Assembly (NCBI RefSeq): GCF_015070385.1
Contig: NZ_JADCSA010000005.1
Coordinates: forward strand, 124,001 to 188,000
Source: Nocardioides malaquae
Lineage (GTDB): Bacteria > Actinomycetota > Actinomycetes > Propionibacteriales > Nocardioidaceae
DNA: 64,000 nucleotides
Direction: 5' to 3'
The position numbers and the translations under genes were made by a program. Positions 14,381 to 24,198 of this stretch are shown here, piece after piece; the first letter of the stretch is position 1, and every line of letters starts with the position of its first letter. The notes under the pieces are model-generated. The model did no database searches. It was not told the origin of the DNA and worked only from the letters and a program-made list of their open reading frames with translations.

Positions 14381-15918
14381 CAGGGCCTCCTCCACTGCCG
14401 ACCGTCACGGGCGAGCATCTCGTCGGCCGACGCGGGCCCCCAGGTGCCCGCCGGGTAGGTGTCCGGGGTGCCTCGGCGGGCCCAGTGCTCGAGGACGGGG
14501 TCGAGGATCTGCCAGGAGAGCTCGACCTCCTCGTGCCGCGGGAAGAGGGGAGGGTCGCCCAGCAGGACGTCCAGGATGAGGCGTTCGTAGGCCTCGGGGC
14601 TGGACTCGGTGAAGGAGTCGCCGTAGTCGAAGTCCATCGTGACGTCACGGATCTCCATGTGGGTGCCGGGCACCTTGGAGCCGAATCGCATGGTCACACC
14701 CTCGTCGGGCTGGATGCGGATCACGATCGCGTTGGACGTCAGCTCCTCGGTGGCCGTCTCGGCGAAGGGCAGGTGGGGTGCGCGCTTGAAGACGACCGCC
14801 ACCTCCGTCACCCGCCGCCCCAGTCGCTTCCCGGTCCGCAGGTAGAACGGCACCCCAGCCCAACGGCGGTTCGCGACGTCGAGGCGCACCGCCGCGTAGG
14901 TCTCGGTCGTGGAGCCCGGGTCGATGCCTTCCTCCTCGAGGAAACCCACGACCTCGCGCCCGCCCTGCCAGCCAGCGGCGTACTGGGCGCGAGCGGTGTG
15001 CAGGTCGAGGCGACGCGGCAGCACCACCGAGGCCAGCACCTTCTCCTTCTCGAGGCGCAGTCCGTCGGCCGTGAAGCTGGTCGGTTCCTCCATCGCCACG
15101 AGCGCCATGAGTTGCAGCAGGTGGTTCTGGATCACGTCGCGAGCGGCCCCGATGCCGTCGTAGTAGCCGGCGCGACCGCCGATGCCGATGTCCTCGGCCA
15201 TGGTGATCTGCACGTGGTCGACGTAGTTGGCGTTCCAGATGGGCTCGAACAGGTTGTTGGCGAAGCGCAGGGCCAGGATGTTCTGGACGGTCTCCTTGCC
15301 CAGGTAGTGGTCGATCCGGAAGACCGAGCCGGAGGGGAAGACCTCGGCCAGAGCGCGGTTGAGTTCCTGGGCGGACTCGAGGTCGTGGCCGAAGGGCTTC
15401 TCCACCACGACTCGACGCCAGGCGTCCTCGCCCCCGTCGACCAGCGAGTGCTCCTTGAGCTGGTGGGCGACCGTGGCGAAGAGGCCCGGGGGGATCGCCA
15501 GGTAGAAGGCGTGGTTGCCCCCGGTGCCGCGCTCCCGGTCGAGCTCGCCCAGGGTCGTACGGAGCTGGTCGAAGGCCACGTCGTCGTCGAAGTCACCGGC
15601 GACGAACCGGAAACCCTCCGACAGCTGCTCCCACACCTCGGCCCGGAACTCCGTGCGCGCGTGCTGCTCCACGGCGTCACGGACGACCTGGGCGAAGTCC
15701 TGGTCCTCCCAGTCCCGTCGGGCGAAGCCCACGAGGCTGAACCCGGGCGGCAGGAGGCCACGGTTGGCGAGGTCGTAGATCGCCGGCATGACCTTCTTGC
15801 GCGACAGGTCGCCGGTCACCCCGAAGATGACCATGCTGCAGGGGCCGGCAATCCGCGGCAGCCGTCGGTCGCGCAGGTCCCGCAGGGGGTTGGTGTACGG
15901 ACGACGGCTGCCGGTCAT
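14380..15918 (-). CDS. zwf: Glucose-6-phosphate 1-dehydrogenase
   Basis: Oxidises glucose 6-phosphate to 6-phosphogluconolactone with NADP; 512 aa. The Rossmann motif VIFGVTGDLSRKKVMPAIY is near residue 30. The active-site signature RIDHYLGKE holds the substrate Lys and catalytic His, and LRTGKRLGRRVTEVAVVFK occurs later. The ATG overlaps the pgi stop by 4 nt (ATGA). Pairing with opcA directly downstream supports the actinobacterial OpcA-dependent type. Confidence 0.97.
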   Translation of the reverse strand: MTGSRRPYTNPLRDLRDRRLPRIAGPCSMVIFGVTGDLSRKKVMPAIYDLANRGLLPPGFSLVGFARRDWEDQDFAQVVRDAVEQHARTEFRAEVWEQLSEGFRFVAGDFDDDVAFDQLRTTLGELDRERGTGGNHAFYLAIPPGLFATVAHQLKEHSLVDGGEDAWRRVVVEKPFGHDLESAQELNRALAEVFPSGSVFRIDHYLGKETVQNILALRFANNLFEPIWNANYVDHVQITMAEDIGIGGRAGYYDGIGAARDVIQNHLLQLMALVAMEEPTSFTADGLRLEKEKVLASVVLPRRLDLHTARAQYAAGWQGGREVVGFLEEEGIDPGSTTETYAAVRLDVANRRWAGVPFYLRTGKRLGRRVTEVAVVFKRAPHLPFAETATEELTSNAIVIRIQPDEGVTMRFGSKVPGTHMEIRDVTMDFDYGDSFTESSPEAYERLILDVLLGDPPLFPRHEEVELSWQILDPVLEHWARRGTPDTYPAGTWGPASADEMLARDGRQWRRP

Positions 15919-17558
15919 GCCCGGGCCTCCGCACCGCCGGCGAGTGCCTCGCGCAGATGGGAGAGTGCCTCGGGCCGGCCCACGTGGAGGCGTAGCACCG
16001 GGCGACCCCGCCCGCCCAGGACCTGCGCGTCGCCGGCAGCCTGTGCCTCGATGAACTCGCCGAAGGTGAAGGGCCGTCCGGGCACGGCGAGGTCACCCTC
16101 CACCGCTCCGGTGAGCTGGAGGAACACACCCTGCGGGGGTCCACCCTTGTGGTACTGGCCCGTGGAGTGGAGGAAACGGGGGCCCCACCCGAAGGTGACG
16201 GGACGGCGGGTCCGCAGCGCCAGTGCGTCTCGCAGTGCGAGCACCTGGTCGTCCCGGTCGCGGTCCAGGTAGGCCTGCACGGCGAGGTAGCCGCGGTCAG
16301 GGTCCACCAGGGAGAGCAGGTGGTCGACGGCGTCACCCACGCTGTTCACGCCGCCCGGCAGCCACTCCCCGGCCACGAAGACCTGGACGTCGCCGTCGGT
16401 GAAGGCCGGGGGCCAGGTCTCCGCGGCACCCTCCAGCATCTCTCGCGCGGCCGCCTTGGCGCTCTCGACGTCGGGCTGGTCGAAGGGGTTGATGTCGAGC
16501 AGTCGGCCGGCCACGGCGGTGGCCACCTCCCAGGTGAGCATCTGCGCCGCGAGCGAGCCGTCGAGCGCGGCCGACCACCCCGAGGGGGCCTGCGGCACGG
16601 CGGACTCCGAGCCCAGCGCCACCAGGACCGAGTCGGCGGAGGCCGGGGAGAAGGTGGGAGCCAGGACGGATCCCACGTCGATGGGCAGCGTGCCCCTCGA
16701 CTCCTTGCCGGTGGACTCCGCGACCAGCTGCTCCACCCAGGCCGCGAAGCCGTTGGGGGAGCGGGAGGCGTCTCCGAGCACCACCTTGTCGACACCGCGC
16801 TGTGCGGCCGCGGCGAGCAGGGCACCGAGGCGCAGCCCGGGATTGTCGGCATCGTCGGCCGCGAGCCGCGGGAGCAGTTCGGCGGCGTCGTCCAGCAGGG
16901 CAGCGACGTCGACGCCCGCCAGCCCGGAGGGCACCAGCCCGAAGGCGGAGAGTGCCGAGTAGCGGCCACCGACCTCCGGGTCGGCGAGGACGACCGTCAT
17001 GCCGTGCTGCTGGGCGTACTCCTCCAGTGCCGAACCGGGGTCGGTGACCACCACGATCCGCTCGGACGGGTCGATGCCCGCGTCGGTGAAGGCCTGCTCG
17101 TAGGCGCGGCGCTGGCTGTCGGTCTCCACCGTGCCACCGGACTTCGAGGAGACCACGACGACCGTGCGCGCGATCTCCTCGTCGACGACCCGGCGCACGA
17201 CGTCGGGATGGGAGGAGTCGAGCACGACCAGGTCGACGCCGGCGTCCGCGCAGATGACCTCGGGCGCGAGGGAGGAGCCCCCCATGCCGCAGAGCACCAC
17301 CCGATCGACCCCTTGGCCCAGGAAGCGGTCACGCAGCGTCTCGACCCGACCCACGAGGGGACGCGAGCTGTGCGGGAGGTCGACCCACCCAAGCCGTTGC
17401 GACGCCTCCTCCTCGGCGGCGGGGCCCCAGAGCGCGGAGTCACGGGCAAAGAGTCGGCTGGCGACCTGTTGGTCGACGAGCTGGGCCAGGATGGCCTCGG
17501 CGTCTGCCCCCTCCGGCAGCGAGGTGCGGAGGACCAGGTCGTTCCGCGAGTCGCTCAT
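15915..17558 (-). CDS. pgi: Glucose-6-phosphate isomerase
   Basis: Interconverts glucose 6-phosphate and fructose 6-phosphate, 547 aa. Two SIS-type sugar-binding halves: [13 protein letters not shown] with [13 protein letters not shown], and later [13 protein letters not shown] and [11 protein letters not shown], which carries the conserved C-terminal His region. Both ends overlap neighbours by 4 nt (tal upstream, zwf downstream). Having pgi inside the pentose phosphate operon lets fructose 6-phosphate from tal/tkt be recycled to glucose 6-phosphate for zwf. Confidence 0.94.
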   Translation of the reverse strand: MSDSRNDLVLRTSLPEGADAEAILAQLVDQQVASRLFARDSALWGPAAEEEASQRLGWVDLPHSSRPLVGRVETLRDRFLGQGVDRVVLCGMGGSSLAPEVICADAGVDLVVLDSSHPDVVRRVVDEEIARTVVVVSSKSGGTVETDSQRRAYEQAFTDAGIDPSERIVVVTDPGSALEEYAQQHGMTVVLADPEVGGRYSALSAFGLVPSGLAGVDVAALLDDAAELLPRLAADDADNPGLRLGALLAAAAQRGVDKVVLGDASRSPNGFAAWVEQLVAESTGKESRGTLPIDVGSVLAPTFSPASADSVLVALGSESAVPQAPSGWSAALDGSLAAQMLTWEVATAVAGRLLDINPFDQPDVESAKAAAREMLEGAAETWPPAFTDGDVQVFVAGEWLPGGVNSVGDAVDHLLSLVDPDRGYLAVQAYLDRDRDDQVLALRDALALRTRRPVTFGWGPRFLHSTGQYHKGGPPQGVFLQLTGAVEGDLAVPGRPFTFGEFIEAQAAGDAQVLGGRGRPVLRLHVGRPEALSHLREALAGGAEARA

Positions 17559-18661
17559 GCCTGGGCGGCCTTGTCCAGGTTGTCACGCACCGTCTCGAGG
17601 AGCTCGTTCCAGGACGTCACGAACTTCTCGACGCCCTCCTTCTCCAGGGTCGCGATGACGTCGTCGAGGTCGATGCCTGCGGAGGAGAGCTCCTGCATCG
17701 TGCGCTCGGCCTCGTCGTAGTGCGGCGTGACCTGGTCGCCCCGCACCTGGCCGTGGTCGGCGAAGGCCTCGAGCGTCGGCTCCGGCATGGTGTTCACCGT
17801 GCCCGGCACCACCAGGTCCGTGACGTACATCGTGTCGGGGTAGGCGGGGTTCTTGACGCCCGTCGACGCCCACAAGGGACGCTGCGCCCGGGCGCCCTGG
17901 GCGACGAGGGTGTCCCACCGGTCACCGGCGAAGAACTGGGTGAACTCGCGGTGGGCGAGTCGCGCGTTGGCCAGGGCGGCACGCCCCTTGAGGGACGGGT
18001 CGGCACCCAGGGCGTCCAGTCGGGCGTCCACCTCGCTGTCGACGCGGGAGACGAAGAAGGAGGCGACCGAGTGGATCCGCGAGAGGTCGTGACCGTTGCG
18101 TGCGGCCTGCTCGAGCCCGGCGACGTACGCCTCCATCACCTCGCGGTAGCGCGCGATGGCGAAGATCAACGTGACGTTGACGCTGATGCCGCGACCGATC
18201 ACCTCGGTGATCGCCGGAAGGCCAGCCCGGGTGGCCGGGATCTTGATCAGCAGGTTGGGCCGGTCGATGGTCTCCCACAGGCGCACGGCCTGGTCCACCG
18301 TGGCCTCGGTGTCGTCGGCGACGACGGGAGAGACCTCGATCGAGACGCGGCCGTCGACGCCGTCACTCGCGGCGTGGACGTCGGCGAAGACGTCACAGGC
18401 ATCCCTGACGTCGTCGCTGGTCAGGCGGAAGACTGCCTCCTCGGACTCGACTCCCTCGGCAGCGAGCCGACCCACCGCCTCGTCGTACCCGTGCCCCTTG
18501 GCGAGGGCGCTGGCGAAGATGGTCGGGTTGGTCGTCACTCCGACGACCGAGGAGGAGGTGACCAGGCCGGCGAGCGTGCCGCTGGTCAACCTCTCCCTCG
18601 ACAGGTCGTCGAGCCAGATGGACACTCCGGCCTCGGCCAGGGACGTGAGTCGTTCGGACAT
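17555..18661 (-). CDS. tal: Transaldolase
   Basis: Moves a dihydroxyacetone unit between sugar phosphates in the non-oxidative pentose phosphate branch; 368 aa. [15 protein letters not shown] near residue 40 is the family's N-terminal signature. The Schiff-base Lys is K140 in [27 protein letters not shown] binds substrate phosphate. RBS GGGAGG lies 6 nt before the ATG; the gene starts 52 nt after tkt and overlaps pgi by 4 nt. Confidence 0.97.
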   Translation of the reverse strand: MSERLTSLAEAGVSIWLDDLSRERLTSGTLAGLVTSSSVVGVTTNPTIFASALAKGHGYDEAVGRLAAEGVESEEAVFRLTSDDVRDACDVFADVHAASDGVDGRVSIEVSPVVADDTEATVDQAVRLWETIDRPNLLIKIPATRAGLPAITEVIGRGISVNVTLIFAIARYREVMEAYVAGLEQAARNGHDLSRIHSVASFFVSRVDSEVDARLDALGADPSLKGRAALANARLAHREFTQFFAGDRWDTLVAQGARAQRPLWASTGVKNPAYPDTMYVTDLVVPGTVNTMPEPTLEAFADHGQVRGDQVTPHYDEAERTMQELSSAGIDLDDVIATLEKEGVEKFVTSWNELLETVRDNLDKAAQA

Positions 18662-18713
18662 GCAATGCCTCCCAAGTGCTGTGTGGTCCGGGCCGGAGTG
18701 CGTCAGGTGGTGC

Positions 18714-20834
18714 TCAGGCCTCCACCGCGGCGATGCTGTCGAGCGCGGCGGTGACGACGGCCTGCGCCGTCATGCCGTACTCGTCGAAGATGCGGGCGAA
18801 CTCCGCACTTGCCCCGTACTGCTCGATCGAAACAATCCGGCCGGCGTCGCCGACGACCTCACGCCACCCCTGGGCGATGCCGGCCTCGACGGCCACGCGC
18901 GCCTTGACGATCGGCGGGATCACCTCGTCGCGGTAGGCCTGCGGCTGCTCGTCGAACCACTCGCGGCACGGCATGGAGACGACCCGCGCCCGGACGCCCT
19001 GCTCGGCGAGCAGGGCCCGCGCCTCGACGGCGAGCTGGACCTCCGAACCGGTGGCCACCAGCACCACCTGCGGCTGCCCGCCCTCGGCCTCCTGCAGCAC
19101 GTAGGCGCCCTTCGCGACGGCGTCGGTGCCGGCGAACCCGTCCGTGCCGCGCGGGAACGTGGGCACGTTCTGCCGGCTGAGGCAGAGCCCCGTCGGGCGG
19201 TCGTGGCGCTGCAGCAGGGCGCGCCAGGCGGCAGCCGTCTCGTTGGCGTCAGCCGGGCGTACGACGTCCAGCCCGGGGATGGCGCGCAGGGCGGCCAGGT
19301 GCTCGATGGGCTGGTGGGTGGGGCCGTCCTCGCCAAGGCCCACCGAGTCGTGGGTCCAGACGTAGGTCACCGGCAGGCCCATCAGCGCCGCGAGGCGGAC
19401 CGAGGGACGCATGTAGTCGGAGAACTGCAGGAAGGTCCCACCGAAGATGCGGGTGTTCCCGTGCAGGGCGATGCCGTTCATGATGGCGCCCATGGCGTGC
19501 TCACGGATGCCGAAGTGGAGGACCCGCCCGTAGGGGTTGCCCTGCCAGTGGGCGGTGGAGTGCTCCGCGGGCACGAAGGAGTCGGCACCCTTGATCGTCG
19601 TGTTGTTCGACTCCGCCAGGTCGGCGGAGCCACCCCACAGCTCGGGCACGCGCGCAGCCACGGCGTTGATGACCTCGCCGGACGCCTTGCGGGTCGCGAT
19701 CCCCTTGGGGTCGGCGTCGTAGACGGGGAGGTCGCTGTCCCAGCCCTCCGGCAGGACCCCGGCACGCAGACGCTGGTGCACGGCGGCCCGCTCAGGGTTC
19801 GCCTCGGCCCACTCCTGGTAGGCGGCGTTCCACTCCTCGAGAGCCTGCTGACCGCGTTCGCGGGCGGCCCGGGTGTGGGCCAGCACCTCGTCCTCGACCT
19901 GGAAGTTCTGGGCGGGGTCGAAGCCCATGACCTCCTTCGTCGCGGCCACCTCGGCCTCGCCGAGAGCGGCGCCGTGCGAGCCACCGGTGCCCTGCGCATT
20001 GGGGGCAGGCCAGGCGATGATGGTGCGCAGCACGATGAGGGAGGGCTTGTCGGTGACCGCCTTGCCCGCCTCGATGGCGGCGTAGAGGCCCTCGACGTCC
20101 TCGTCGTAGGCGTCCCCACCCGTGCGGTCGCCGGCCCAGTCGACCACCTGGACGTGCCACCCGTAGGCCTCGTAGCGCTTGGCCACGTCCTCGGTGAAGG
20201 CGATGTCGGTGTCTTCCTCGATGGAGATCTTGTTGTCGTCGTAGATCAGCGTCAGGTTGCCCAGCTGCTGGTGGCCCGCGATCGACGACGCCTCGGCGGA
20301 GACGCCCTCCTGCAGGTCGCCGTCGGAGGCGACCACGTAGACGTGGTGGTCGAACAGCGACTCGCCCACCGGGGTGTCGGGGTCGAGCATCCCGCGCTCA
20401 CGACGGGCGGCCATGGCCATGCCCACGGCGTTTGCCACGCCCTGGCCCAGGGGCCCGGTGGTGGTCTCGACACCGGCGGTGTGGCCGTACTCGGGGTGAC
20501 CCGGCGTCTTCGAGCCCCAGGTGCGCAGTGCCTTGATGTCGTCGAGCTCGAGGCCGAAACCGGCCAGGTAGAGCTGGGCGTAGAGGGTCATGGAGGTGTG
20601 ACCGCAGGAGAGGACGAACCGGTCCCGGGCGCTCCAGTGGGGGTCGGTCGGGGCGTGCCGCATGACCTTCTGGAAGAGGAGGTAGGCCACGGGTGCGAGG
20701 CTCATCGCCGTGCCGGGGTGTCCGTTGCCCACCTTCTGCACCGCGTCGAGCGCCAGGAGTCGGGCGGTGTCGACCGCGCGACGATCGAGGTCCGTCCACT
20801 CGAGTTCGGTGGATGACTGGCTGGGTGACGTCAC
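18714..20834 (-). CDS. tkt: Transketolase
   Basis: Thiamine-diphosphate enzyme moving two-carbon units among pentose, heptose and hexose phosphates; 706 aa. The N-terminal signature has [20 protein letters not shown]. The ThDP/metal motif [18 protein letters not shown] and [10 protein letters not shown] are present, and the pyrimidine domain has [19 protein letters not shown] and [17 protein letters not shown]. The GTG is preceded by AGAGGAA. First gene of the minus-strand pentose phosphate operon and divergent from ctaB. Confidence 0.97.
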   Translation of the reverse strand: MTSPSQSSTELEWTDLDRRAVDTARLLALDAVQKVGNGHPGTAMSLAPVAYLLFQKVMRHAPTDPHWSARDRFVLSCGHTSMTLYAQLYLAGFGLELDDIKALRTWGSKTPGHPEYGHTAGVETTTGPLGQGVANAVGMAMAARRERGMLDPDTPVGESLFDHHVYVVASDGDLQEGVSAEASSIAGHQQLGNLTLIYDDNKISIEEDTDIAFTEDVAKRYEAYGWHVQVVDWAGDRTGGDAYDEDVEGLYAAIEAGKAVTDKPSLIVLRTIIAWPAPNAQGTGGSHGAALGEAEVAATKEVMGFDPAQNFQVEDEVLAHTRAARERGQQALEEWNAAYQEWAEANPERAAVHQRLRAGVLPEGWDSDLPVYDADPKGIATRKASGEVINAVAARVPELWGGSADLAESNNTTIKGADSFVPAEHSTAHWQGNPYGRVLHFGIREHAMGAIMNGIALHGNTRIFGGTFLQFSDYMRPSVRLAALMGLPVTYVWTHDSVGLGEDGPTHQPIEHLAALRAIPGLDVVRPADANETAAAWRALLQRHDRPTGLCLSRQNVPTFPRGTDGFAGTDAVAKGAYVLQEAEGGQPQVVLVATGSEVQLAVEARALLAEQGVRARVVSMPCREWFDEQPQAYRDEVIPPIVKARVAVEAGIAQGWREVVGDAGRIVSIEQYGASAEFARIFDEYGMTAQAVVTAALDSIAAVEA

Positions 20835-20872
20835 GGGGTTCCTCTCGGAGCGGGGGGCGTACGGCGAGTCCG

Positions 20873-20898
20873 ATCCTACTGAGGCGAGCGGTTAGACT
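20873..20898. promoter_or_regulatory. Divergent tkt / ctaB promoters
   Basis: On the minus strand TAGGAT (20878-20873) would start the tkt operon near 20866 with a leader of about 32 nt. On the plus strand TAGACT (20893-20898) would start ctaB near 20905. The ctaB -10 occupies the place of the tkt -35, so the two polymerases probably cannot bind together. Confidence 0.5.
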
Positions 20899-20936
20899 CG
20901 ACTCCGCACCACTTCCCGAGTCCTGAGGTTCTGCAC

Positions 20937-21896
20937 GTGACGTACGTCGGCCCGTCGGCTTCGCATGCCGAGAAGTCCCATCCCACCGAGGAGGGCACCG
21001 TGGGCAGGGCGACCGTCAAGGACGTCGTGGCTGCCTACGTCGGGCTCACGAAGCCGCGAGTGATCGAGCTCCTCCTGCTGACGACCATCCCGGTGATGTT
21101 CTTCGCCGAGCGTGGCGTGCCGGACGTGTGGAAGGTGCTCGCCACCGTCGTCGGCGGCGCCCTGAGCGCCGGCGCGGCGTCGGCCTACAACTGCGTCTAC
21201 GACCGCGACATCGACGAGCAGATGAGGCGCACCAAGCGTCGCGCCCTGCCGCGTCACGTGGTGACCCCCCGGGCCGCGCTCGTCTTCGCGACCGTGCTGG
21301 CCGTCCTCTCCACGGCGGTGCTGTGGCAGTTCGTCAACGGGCTCAGTGCCGCCCTCTCGGTCACCGCGATCGCCTTCTACGTCTTCGTCTACACCATGCT
21401 GCTCAAGCGGCGTACGACCCAGAACATCGTCTGGGGCGGGATCGCCGGGTGCTTCCCCACGCTGATCGGATGGACGGCCGTGACGGGAGAGCTGGCCTGG
21501 GAGCCCGTGGTGCTCTTCATGGTCGTCTTCTTCTGGACGCCGCCGCACACGTGGGCGCTGGCCCTGCGTTACCGCGAGGACTACGCCAACGTCGACGTCC
21601 CCATGCTGCCGGTCGTCGCGCCCGCGGCCACGGTGGGGCGTCAGATCGTGCTCTACAGCTGGGTCATGGTCGCCACGTCACTCTTGCTGTGGCCCGTCGC
21701 CGGAACGGGATGGTTCTACCCGGTGGCCGCCGTCGTCCTCGGGGCCGTCTTCCTCGTCGAGGCGCACCGCATGTGGGGTCGGACGCGCCGCTCCGACGTG
21801 CTGTCGGAGATCGCGCCGATGCGCCTCTTCCACAACTCGAACCTCTACCTGTCGCTGCTCTTCGTGGCCGTGGCCATCGATCCACTGATCGGCTGA
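20937..21896 (+). CDS. ctaB: Protohaem IX farnesyltransferase (haem O synthase)
   Basis: Integral membrane UbiA-type prenyltransferase adding farnesyl to haem B to give haem O for cytochrome c oxidase; 319 aa. The substrate/Mg motif NCVYDRDIDEQM is followed by RTKRRALPRH, and a second Asp-rich segment lies near YREDYANVDVPMLP. About eight or nine hydrophobic helices. The GTG at 20937 gives a hydrophilic 40-residue head as in relatives; a GTG at 21000 is the alternative start. Partner of ctaA at 23.3 kb. Confidence 0.95.
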   Translation: MTYVGPSASHAEKSHPTEEGTVGRATVKDVVAAYVGLTKPRVIELLLLTTIPVMFFAERGVPDVWKVLATVVGGALSAGAASAYNCVYDRDIDEQMRRTKRRALPRHVVTPRAALVFATVLAVLSTAVLWQFVNGLSAALSVTAIAFYVFVYTMLLKRRTTQNIVWGGIAGCFPTLIGWTAVTGELAWEPVVLFMVVFFWTPPHTWALALRYREDYANVDVPMLPVVAPAATVGRQIVLYSWVMVATSLLLWPVAGTGWFYPVAAVVLGAVFLVEAHRMWGRTRRSDVLSEIAPMRLFHNSNLYLSLLFVAVAIDPLIG

Positions 21897-21906
21897 CCCC
21901 GACTTA

Positions 21907-21935
21907 GACCCCGGCCGCCTTGGCGGGAGGGGGTC
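21907..21935. terminator. Bidirectional terminator ctaB / L,D-transpeptidase
   Basis: GACCCC (21907-21912) pairs with GGGGTC (21930-21935). An inner CCGC/GCGG stem closes a CTTG loop after a small internal loop. It lies between two convergent genes and overlaps the transpeptidase stop codon. Confidence 0.6.
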
Positions 21936-23160
21936 AGGAGCGGAAGACGACGACCTTGTCGCCCAGCACCACCCGGTCGAAGAGCTTCTCGATGGCCTTG
22001 CGGTTGCGGATGTTGACGCAGCCGTGCGAGGTGCCGTTGTACCCGTTGGCCTTGAAGTCGGGGGAGTAATGAACGGCCTGCCCTCCCGAGAAGAACATCG
22101 CGAACGGCATCGGGGTGTGGTAGATGCTCGACACGTGGTCGCGAGACTTCTTGAAGACCCGGAAGAGGCCTTCGCGGGTCGGGTAGTGCGGGTCGCCGAA
22201 GCGGGCGTCGAGGCGCATGCCGACCTTGCCGCGAACGACCCACTTGAGCGACCGCGTGGTCTTGTCGATGCACATGACGCGGCCCTTCAGGCACCGGGAG
22301 TCGAGGTCGAAGCCCCAGTTGCGCAGCTCCGACCTGGTCGGACGCCGCGTCACCGCGTGCAGCCGCTCGAGCGTACGAGCGTCGACCGCACCGGTCACCG
22401 GGATCTTGACCGCTTTCTGGAAGGAGCGGACCGCCCGGACCGTGCGGCGGTCGTATCGGGGGCCCACCCGGCCGCGGAAGTGCTTGACCTGGGTCAGGCG
22501 CGCCTCGAGGTGGCGCACCTTCGGTGACCGCATTCCCCTCTTCAGGAGGGGCGGACCCGGCGTGTAGACGTTGTCGAGCTCGTCGCGGGTGGGAGCGCGG
22601 GTCAGCTCCACGAGGCGCGTCCAGGTGCGCTCGTTGACCACTCCTGGCCGACCCGGCAGGCTCTGGGCGCGCTTGAAGGCCACCACGCCTCGTCGGGTCT
22701 CGGCGTCGAAGAGCGAGGTGATCACCTCAGAGTGCAGCTCGAGCTGGTGCAGGCGGCTCTCGAGCACCCGGATGCGCTGCGAACGCTCGCCCATCCTCAT
22801 CGGCTCGAAGGGTTCGGGCTCCGGCGTGGGCTCGGGTGTCGGTTCCGGCTCGGGCTCCGGCGTCGGCTCGGGCTCCGGCGTCGGCTCGGGGTCCGGGGTT
22901 GGCTCGGAAGTCGGTGTGGGGTCGGGCTCCGGCGTCGGCGTGGGGTCGGGAGTCGACTCAGGGGCGACTGGGCTCGGTGACTCGGTCGTGGGGGTGGCGG
23001 TCGAGGACTCCACCGGCTCGGCACCCGGCGTGGCAGCGGCAACGGGAACGGTCACGAGGAGCGAGCACGCAACCACCGCCACGGCAGCGGCGGCGAGGCG
23101 ACCGGCTCGAGGGGTGGCGACCCTTGGCGTGGGCCGGTTCTTCGTCACTCGTCGCTTCAT
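21934..23160 (-). CDS. Secreted L,D-transpeptidase with two peptidoglycan-binding domains
   Basis: 408 aa cell-wall crosslinking enzyme of the YkuD family. A Sec signal near residues 25-50 (LAAAAVAVVACSLLVTVP) is followed by a Pro/Glu/Thr linker of about 65 residues made of repeated PEPTPEP-like units. Two peptidoglycan-binding domains come next (RVLESRLHQLELHSEV and VRHLEARLTQ regions), then the catalytic domain ending GTSHGCVNIRN with nucleophile C381. The linker probably spans the wall. RBS GGGGGAAG precedes the ATG at 23160; longer readings upstream lack a signal peptide. It is unrelated to its haem-synthesis neighbours. Confidence 0.92.
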   Translation of the reverse strand: MKRRVTKNRPTPRVATPRAGRLAAAAVAVVACSLLVTVPVAAATPGAEPVESSTATPTTESPSPVAPESTPDPTPTPEPDPTPTSEPTPDPEPTPEPEPTPEPEPEPTPEPTPEPEPFEPMRMGERSQRIRVLESRLHQLELHSEVITSLFDAETRRGVVAFKRAQSLPGRPGVVNERTWTRLVELTRAPTRDELDNVYTPGPPLLKRGMRSPKVRHLEARLTQVKHFRGRVGPRYDRRTVRAVRSFQKAVKIPVTGAVDARTLERLHAVTRRPTRSELRNWGFDLDSRCLKGRVMCIDKTTRSLKWVVRGKVGMRLDARFGDPHYPTREGLFRVFKKSRDHVSSIYHTPMPFAMFFSGGQAVHYSPDFKANGYNGTSHGCVNIRNRKAIEKLFDRVVLGDKVVVFRS

Positions 23161-23264
23161 CGTCTTCCCCCAGCTCCGGGCACCCGAGCGTGTGCCGTCG
23201 CCCAAGCGTACGTCCTGCGAGGCGTGAGGCGGTCGGGCCGCGCGGCGTGGAGGGTGTCCATGCC

Positions 23265-24194
23265 TCAGCGGGTGGCGGTGCTGCCGCTGGCCCACGCCAG
23301 CAGTCGGCCACCAGGCTGGTCGCCGGCCTCGTGGGCACGCGTGGCGAGCCAGACCCGGGCGAAGCCCGCGGCCAACAGGCCTGCTCCGAGCATGTGGAGC
23401 GCCACCAGCACCTCGTTGAGGTCGAGCAGGTACTGCGACCACCCCACCACTCCTTGCGCCAGCTCGAGCACGAGCAGCGCGGAGACGACGACCGTGAGCC
23501 ACCGGTCACCTCGTCGCCGGACGAGGAGGAGGAGGGCCACGGTGAGGGCGACCAGCAGGTAGACGCTGGCCGCGTGGACCTGGGCCATGACGGCCGGGTC
23601 GAGACCGTTGCGCACGGCCTCGGCGTCACCCGCGTGCGGGCCGGCTCCCGTCACCACGGTCCCGAGGTAGAGCACCACCCAGCCCACGACAAGGACTGCC
23701 AGCGCCAGGGCACGCTCGTGTCGGGGCGCCGCGGGCCGAGTGGGGCTGCGCAGGTGGTCGAGCAGGCCCAGGCAGACCATCACCATCGCCATCGAGGCGA
23801 TGAAGTGCAGGGAGACGATCCACGGGTTGAGGTCGGTGAGCACGGTGAAGCCGCCGATCACGGCCTGCAGCGGCACCCCCAGCAGCACGACCAGGCTCAG
23901 GCCGACGGCCTTGCGGTCGCGCGACCCCACGGCGGCGGAGAAGCAGAGGATGGCGACGGCGACGAGCACGAAGGTGAGCATGCGGTTGCCGAACTCGATG
24001 GCGCCGTGGATGCCCATGCTGGGGTGAGTGACGTAGGAGTCATCGGTGCAACGGGGCCAGGTGGGGCACCCCAGTCCCGAGCCGGTCAGGCGCACCGCGG
24101 CACCCGTCACGACGATGCCGATGTTGGCCAGGAGGTTGGCGACCGCCAACGGCCAGAGCCAGACGGCGAGACGTTCGAGGAGACGGACGATCAC
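23265..24194 (-). CDS. ctaA: Haem A synthase
   Basis: Eight-helix membrane protein that converts haem O to haem A for aa3-type cytochrome oxidase; 309 aa. It has GAAVRLTGSGLGCPTWPRC with the conserved Cys pair, GIHGAIEFGNRML with a haem-ligand His, and later LHFIASMAMVM, MAQVHAASVYL and ALHMLGAG with the other His residues. The GTG at 24194 starts 4 nt after the permease stop, with GGGAG upstream, so it is in the ABC operon. The same order (ABC ATPase, permease, ctaA) occurs in M. tuberculosis Rv1458c-Rv1456c. Confidence 0.93.
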   Translation of the reverse strand: MIVRLLERLAVWLWPLAVANLLANIGIVVTGAAVRLTGSGLGCPTWPRCTDDSYVTHPSMGIHGAIEFGNRMLTFVLVAVAILCFSAAVGSRDRKAVGLSLVVLLGVPLQAVIGGFTVLTDLNPWIVSLHFIASMAMVMVCLGLLDHLRSPTRPAAPRHERALALAVLVVGWVVLYLGTVVTGAGPHAGDAEAVRNGLDPAVMAQVHAASVYLLVALTVALLLLVRRRGDRWLTVVVSALLVLELAQGVVGWSQYLLDLNEVLVALHMLGAGLLAAGFARVWLATRAHEAGDQPGGRLLAWASGSTATR

Positions 24195-24198
24195 AGGG

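Noticed and set aside
14485-16272. 595-codon plus-strand frame opposite zwf/pgi
   Set aside because: Antisense shadow. Both minus-strand genes have catalytic motifs and operon overlaps.
18156-20816. 886-codon open frame on the plus strand opposite tal/tkt
   Set aside because: The opposite strand encodes clear transaldolase and transketolase. The plus-strand protein is Arg/Gly/Val-rich with no domain.
22800-22985. Repeat block as CRISPR or minisatellite outside genes
   Set aside because: It lies inside the L,D-transpeptidase frame and encodes a Pro/Glu linker; no spacers.
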